The notes beneath the pieces are model-generated. The model worked only from the letters and a program-made list of their open reading frames with translations. It was not told where the DNA came from and made no database searches. DNA of 64,000 nt, from contig JBJKZD010000005.1 of the NCBI GenBank assembly GCA_045560765.1, forward strand, positions 242,059 to 306,058. Direction: 5' to 3'. Position numbers and translations under genes: made by a program. This stretch comes from UBA9926 sp913064795. Lineage in GTDB: Bacteria > Pseudomonadota > Gammaproteobacteria > Pseudomonadales > Azotimanducaceae. This document shows positions 63,519 to 64,000 of this stretch, one piece after another (the first letter of the stretch is position 1; each line of letters begins with the position of its first letter).

Positions 63519-63547
63519 ATCTTACCCAAGCACTGCCCCATAAGCAA
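63519..63547 (-). promoter_or_regulatory. rplM-rpsI promoter
   Basis: TTGCTT (63547-63542), 17 nt, then TAAGAT (63524-63519) on the minus strand. It predicts a leader of about 90 nt before the rplM ATG. Confidence 0.55.
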
Positions 63548-63622
63548 TACTTTCCGCCTCCTAAACGAATTTGAGTGTCGCCTCGCTTAGCGACTTATTC
63601 CAACCAAGGGACTCCGTCGAAA

Positions 63623-64000
63623 TTACGCCCTATGTTGGAGGCCTAAGTAGGCATCACTTTGCATTTCGAGCAAGCGGCTCATTGTCCGCTCAAATTCAAA
63701 TCGGACCCGCCTTCCTTGGTAGAGCTTAGAGATACTGGTCTCAGCAGAAACAATAAGCTTAACCTTTCGATCATAAAACTCATCAACCAAGCTGATAAAC
63801 CTTCTCGCCTGGTCTTCCGTTACAACAGAGAACTGGGGAACACCACTGATCAAAACGGTTCCGAATTGCTCGGCGATTTCAATATAGTCGTTTTGGCTTC
63901 TGGGTCCATCGCAAATCTTTAAAAAGTCGAACCATATGACACCTGCGAGCTGGCCGCGAACATCGATCAGCCGATTCGAGATCAAAACCTGATCCTCTAG
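63623..64000 (-). CDS. zapE: Cell division ATPase ZapE, N-terminal part beyond window edge
   Basis: C-terminal 125 residues of an AFG1-like ATPase that associates with the Z ring. Seen: LAGVIWFDFLKICDGPRSQN, DYIEIAEQFGTVLISGVPQF and the arginine-finger region EDQARRFISLVDEFYDRKVK, then SAETSISKLYQG and FERTMSRLLEMQSDAYL, which end ZapE proteins. The frame is open through position 64000. Upstream neighbour of rplM, as in E. coli. Confidence 0.92.
   Translation of the reverse strand, partial: LEDQVLISNRLIDVRGQLAGVIWFDFLKICDGPRSQNDYIEIAEQFGTVLISGVPQFSVVTEDQARRFISLVDEFYDRKVKLIVSAETSISKLYQGRRVRFEFERTMSRLLEMQSDAYLGLQHRA

Overview
The window is chromosomal DNA of a gammaproteobacterium. The gene neighbourhoods (dcw cell-division cluster, secA-argJ, pilA-pilBCD-coaE-yacG, nadC, ampD-ampE, groESL, aceEF, sspBA-petCBA-rpsI-rplM, rsmI-rnpB and lpoA-yraN-dolP) are the ones known from Pseudomonas-like and marine gammaproteobacteria. 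MurE carries the meso-DAP signature, and nothing points to a plasmid or phage. I cannot name the genus.

Layout. 1-11.7 kb: a transsulfuration enzyme behind a SAM-II riboswitch, aminopeptidase ApeB, exonuclease I, an SLC13-type transporter, a lipoprotein peptidase, an acyltransferase, ExeA/ExeB, a membrane coiled-coil protein and a PuuD-like membrane protein. 11.7-25.2 kb: groESL under a sigma32/CIRCE-type promoter, an alkyltransferase-like repair protein, AmpG, YajQ, a cobalamin adenosyltransferase, pyruvate dehydrogenase E1/E2, BtuF, AmpE, AmpD, a retropepsin-like protease and NadC. 25.2-28.7 kb: a variable stretch ending at tRNA-Thr, with a disrupted P450, a disrupted split-barrel protein and a two-gene unit of unknown function behind a Fur-box promoter. 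29-36 kb: type IV pilus genes, CoaE, YacG and ArgJ. 36-54.3 kb: SecA, an M23 peptidase, DciA, LpxC and the dcw cluster, then RNase P RNA. 54-64 kb: RsmI, LpoA, YraN, DolP, SspB/SspA, the cytochrome bc1 operon, ribosomal proteins S9 and L13, and the end of ZapE.

The dcw cluster runs mraZ-rsmH-ftsL-ftsI-murE-murD-ftsW-murC-ftsQ-ftsA-ftsZ-lpxC. murF, mraY, murG, murB and ddl are absent from their usual places. The remaining genes join by ATGA or TAATG stop/start overlaps, so the contraction looks native and not like missing assembly. Cell-wall themes recur: AmpG, AmpD and AmpE for muropeptide recycling and sensing, LpoA, ExeA with a peptidoglycan-binding tail, and an M23 peptidase.

Quality warning. 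At least ten genes, including the normally essential murC and ftsW, carry reading-frame breaks. Most are explained by one surplus base, commonly in a homopolymer run. I read these as sequence errors and annotate the genes across the breaks. Coordinates of frameshifted genes are outer limits.

The most interesting items are the SAM-II riboswitch with a legible antiterminator/terminator switch, the contracted dcw cluster, the Fur-controlled unknown gene pair and a decaying array of seven 22-bp repeats near lpoA.
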